Source: Gautieria morchelliformis (Eukaryota > Basidiomycota > Agaricomycetes > Gomphales > Gomphaceae). From it: a stretch of 64,000 nt of DNA. The notes beneath the pieces were generated by a model that ran no database searches, was not told the DNA's origin, and was given only the letters and a program-made list of their open reading frames with translations. Below are positions 61,006 through 64,000 of the stretch, in pieces (the first letter of the stretch is position 1; every line of letters begins with the position of its first letter). The stretch is taken from the NCBI GenBank assembly GCA_015179125.1, contig WHVA01000002.1, forward strand, positions 372,001-436,000, read 5' to 3'. Position numbers and translations under genes: made by a program.

Positions 61006-61936
61006 TTTTGGTGCTGGCTGTGGATGCTGTGGCTGTATCTGTGTCTGGAGGGTTTCTACTAGGTTTAAACAGTGGAATAGTGTAATGTAGAGTTTTTTGG
61101 TAGTCTGGTAGCGTGGGAATTTCCTTTGTGGATGTGGTAATGGCTCAAGAGCGCCCCCTCCTCCTCGCTTGGCACCCACTTCCGAGCAAGTGGGTGAGCG
61201 AGGAGGAAATTCCCAGCTTGTTGAGCTCTGTGGATACGTTTGAAAGATCGAACGTGGAACGCAGCCCATCTGAATGGGTTCCACAAGCTTCAAATAGGAA
61301 GAACTCGGGGAATTATCGTGGCGAATCGAAGAGGAGGAGTATGACAGCTTCCGGACTGAAGAAAGGGAGTCTTGCGGCCCCGCGCGATGTTGCAAGGCCA
61401 GAAACAATCAACGCGCGTCGGCGGAGGGAAGGGATGTAAGCGTCGCAATCAGTCGAACGGAACCACGGCACTCGTACAACAATCGGTCTCGAGCTGGTGG
61501 CGAAGTGCAGCAATGAACGCGAACCACATGCACCCGGGCCGCTGCCATAAGAGCATGACACTCGTATCTGATACGCAACAATCAGGCGGCCGTTCGAGAG
61601 AGAGGCTACCTTGATGATATGGTGTTTTCCGTCAGTTACTAGTTGAGTCCAGTGTAAAAAGAACGTAGTACTTATCGCCGGATGTCTACGTGGTATCGAC
61701 CTACACTCCTTGACCTTATCCAAGTAACTTGCACCTGACATACCTTGCCAATATTGGTTAGCAGGGGTGTTGCCGCTGTCGTATGGGAGTTATAGAAAGG
61801 TAGGAAGCTGTAGGTCTACCTAGTGCGGGCAGCAGCGCCACATACAGAGTTGGCGTAGTCCACTAGTAGCGCCCGTGGCGCTGCGTAAATATGGCCGAAT
61901 TACAAGCCGGAATCGGCCGTTCCTGATGTATGTGGC

Positions 61937-61980
61937 GTCCCTCGCGCCGCTGAAGGAGTTCCTTCAGCGGCGCGAGGGAC
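61937..61980. repeat. Perfect 21-bp inverted repeat with 2-base loop
   Basis: GTCCCTCGCGCCGCTGAAGG-A pairs perfectly with its reverse complement around a GT loop. The GC-rich stem would be very stable in RNA or single-stranded DNA. Confidence 0.95.
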
Positions 61981-62441
61981 CCCCAGGGGCTGGGTCGCTG
62001 CCATCGTCGCGGTCGGTGCTGGAGGCAAGACAAAAACCGGCCGGGGGGCGCAGACGTAAGCACAGCCCGGCATCGGCCGAGCTTCTAAGGTTGCGTGGCT
62101 CGGCTAATTTGAATCTCAGCTCGCGGCTTAGCCGGAACAACCCGGCGGCAACACTATCCTCAAGCTTTCAAAGACCGTGCCTGTTCTGCAGTTGGCGTGG
62201 GATGACACTACTTAGCCGGGCTTCCTTTCACGCCTAAAGGGTAAGTATCTGAGGTTAAGTCTCGTCTTATAATTATAAATACTAGTTCAAGTTGACATCT
62301 GCCTGCGTCGGACTCACCGGTCACCGGACGGCTGTGCCACTCCGATCCAGGGCGTGGTACACGGTGGGAGCTCGACGCTGAGGATGCTCGGCCTCTATAA
62401 GATGCGGACTTGTCGGCCGAAGATGGTAAGTACTCTAGTAG

Positions 62442-62536
62442 AGTGTTTTTGCTACCAATAGATAGTAGCTCAACTAAGTTGAAAATATTAGGCACACCAT
62501 TCAGTTGAGCTACTATCTATTGGTAGCAAAAGCACT
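62442..62536. repeat. 34-bp inverted repeat, ~27-bp loop, upstream of the transporter
   Basis: Arms 62442-62475 and 62503-62536 are reverse complements with a single mismatch (core TGCTACCAATAGATAGTAGC). It may be a foldback-type miniature element or a transcription-termination hairpin. It lies ~135 bp before the start codon at 62670. Confidence 0.93.
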
Positions 62537-62669
62537 AGAATATATTTCTGAAATCGACAGATAAGTTCCTCCGAGGATGACCTGGGTTTCCCACCTCATT
62601 ATCACTACGGGCCCTCCTCTGTAGCATCCCTAGGAGGAAGCTTTAAACACCTTCCCCCTTCCGACCGCC

Positions 62670-64000
62670 ATGCACACTGAACATAGCCTCCGTTTTTGGA
62701 TCATTCTGGCTTCGCTGTGCCTCACACTTTTTCTCTCAGCATTAGAACTCACGGCAGTATCGACAGCTCTTCCTACCATAGTCTCCGAGCTAAATGGCCG
62801 TGATTTTGTCTGGGTGGGTGCCGCATATGCCCTCTCCTCTTCAGCCATTCTTCCTATGACAGGCGGACTTGCACAAATATTCGGAAGGAGACCTGCAGTT
62901 CTTGGCTCCATCGCATTCTTTACCGTGGGAAGTGCGCTCTGTGGGGCCGCACGTAACATGAAAATGATGATTGTAGGAAGAACAGTCCAAGGCGTTGGCG
63001 GCGGGGGAATTCTGTCCTTCTCCGCGATCGTACTAGCGGACCTAGTATCGCTCGAAGAACGCGGCATGTATGCAGGCTTGTTTGGCTTGTGAGCGCACTC
63101 GATACTTTCGTTCACTAAAATGATGACTCGCTGATGTCTACGTCTTATGCTCAGAACTTGGAGCATTGCTGCTGCGATCGGTCCTGTGGTGGGCGGGAGC
63201 CTTGCCAGCAAGGGAATGTGGAGGTGGTTGTTCTGTTAGTCTGTTATACGCTATTCTTGTCATACCCTGTTCATCACTCAGACACTAGACCTCAACCTTC
63301 CCATCTGCGGCATCTCGGCAATAGTTACTGTCGTATTCCTCGATCTTCCCATACCGCCAGGTACCGTACGAGAGAAGGTCTCGCGCATGGACTGGATGTC
63401 CGTTAATTATTATGTTCTTTCGTACGACTTACCAATTTCAATTTTACCGAATCAGTGGCAATTTCATCGTGATTACTGCATCATGCTCGACCACGTTCGC
63501 TTTGACACAGGGAGGAGTCAACGCGCCTTGGCAGTCAGCAAGGATACTGTCTCCACTAATCGTTGGACTTGCTGGCCTGGTGATATTCGTTGTTTATGAG
63601 GCTCGATGGGCCACCTATCCTCTGGTACGTGTCACTTGTACGTCACGGGCGATATTTACTTGAAATATGTCAGGTCCCTTTCTCCATTTTATCCAACAGA
63701 ACCAGTTTCAGCGGGTAGGTTACGATCATTCTTGCGCGCTGGTGTAGTATGAATCAGCTGCATTCTAGATATGTGCAGACCTTCATTCTTCCGGTGACCA
63801 GTCTTGCCGCCATCTGTGAGTATGAGCGTGATCTGGGATACCTAGAGTTGTTGACTGTCCATAAACGGGCGGGTAGACTACATACCTGTCTACTTCCAGG
63901 CGTGCAAGGACGCTGATGCCATCAAATCAGGAGTGCTCACACTTGGTTTGGCTTCGATCGCCCCTGCCGCGGTAATTGGAGGAACGTCAGTAAAGATAGT
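62670..64000 (+). CDS. Major facilitator transporter, DHA2 (14-helix) type, 3' end beyond window
   Basis: Exons 62670-63088, 63155-63234, 63289-63397, 63456-63624, 63674-63714, 63769-63815 and 63877 onward are in frame; the gene runs off the right edge. The first helix is WIILASLCLTLFLSALELTA, followed by VSTALPTIVSEL, the motif A-like GGLAQIFGRRPAVLG and motif B RTVQGVGGGG. The antiporter motif C region is GPVVGGSLASKGMWRWLFYLNLP. The WRW-x-F-x-NLP segment and the later DLPIPP linker are typical of DHA2 multidrug and toxin exporters in the plasma membrane, driven by proton antiport. It could export a product of the 25-44 kb locus, but it lies ~19 kb away beyond a transposon island; that link is inference. 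Confidence 0.92.

Larger units (their letters stand above)
61408..62669. other. Intergenic region with two strong hairpins, no gene
   Basis: Separates the LINE from the transporter gene. No convincing coding sequence on either strand. It holds the hairpins at 61937-61980 and 62442-62536. The last ~135 bp are the transporter's promoter; no clear TATA box is seen close to the ATG. Confidence 0.55.

Overview
The window looks like nuclear DNA of an agaricomycete (mushroom-forming basidiomycete). Genes on both strands are cut by many spliceosomal introns of about 45-70 bp with GT-AG ends. There are no bacterial-style operons or ribosome binding sites. The mobile elements are typical of fungi: Ty1/copia, chromodomain Ty3/gypsy, a Helitron helicase and a LINE with CCHC-type ORF1. 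Every gene model below was spliced by hand from the raw sequence; frame closure and family motifs were used as checks.

Layout. (1) 1-24.8 kb is an old, nested graveyard of LTR elements. It holds a degenerate LTR inside a minisatellite, copia and gypsy gag-pol remnants on both strands, at least five copies of one ~1 kb LTR family in the window, a truncated Helitron helicase, and then ~3.7 kb of AT-rich sequence without recognisable genes. Many coding remnants carry in-frame TGA exactly where the family has arginine. (2) 24.8-43.7 kb is the gene-rich core with almost no transposon sequence: an MIO-type aromatic ammonia-lyase (PAL1, minus), a divergent NAD(P)-dependent cinnamoyl-CoA-reductase/Gre2-like reductase (plus), a classical short-chain dehydrogenase (plus), an 827-residue protein of unknown function (minus), a second MIO ammonia-lyase (PAL2, minus), a divergent flavin-dependent halogenase (plus, 3' end disrupted) and a class A flavin monooxygenase (plus). 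(3) 44.2-61.4 kb is a younger transposon island, nearly all on the minus strand: two near-complete copia elements with matching target-site duplications and ~98-99% identical LTRs, a large foldback structure over the start of a Myb/SANT-like gene, a gag-type gene broken by a gypsy-type LTR, a 1.3 kb LTR inserted in a LINE, and the LINE ORF1. (4) 61.4-64 kb has two near-perfect hairpins and the start of a DHA2-type major facilitator transporter that runs off the right edge.

How the genes may work together. Two ammonia-lyases, two reductases, a halogenase and a flavin hydroxylase in 19 kb are what one would expect of a locus making halogenated, oxygenated compounds from phenylalanine or tyrosine. 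The transporter beyond the transposon island could export the product. This pathway is inferred from co-location and family membership only; no polyketide synthase, CoA ligase, P450 or methyltransferase is visible. Two splicing details stand out: PAL2 encodes the Ala-Ser of its catalytic MIO triad on an 8-nt microexon, and PAL1 keeps frame only if a single nucleotide is an exon between two ~50-bp introns.
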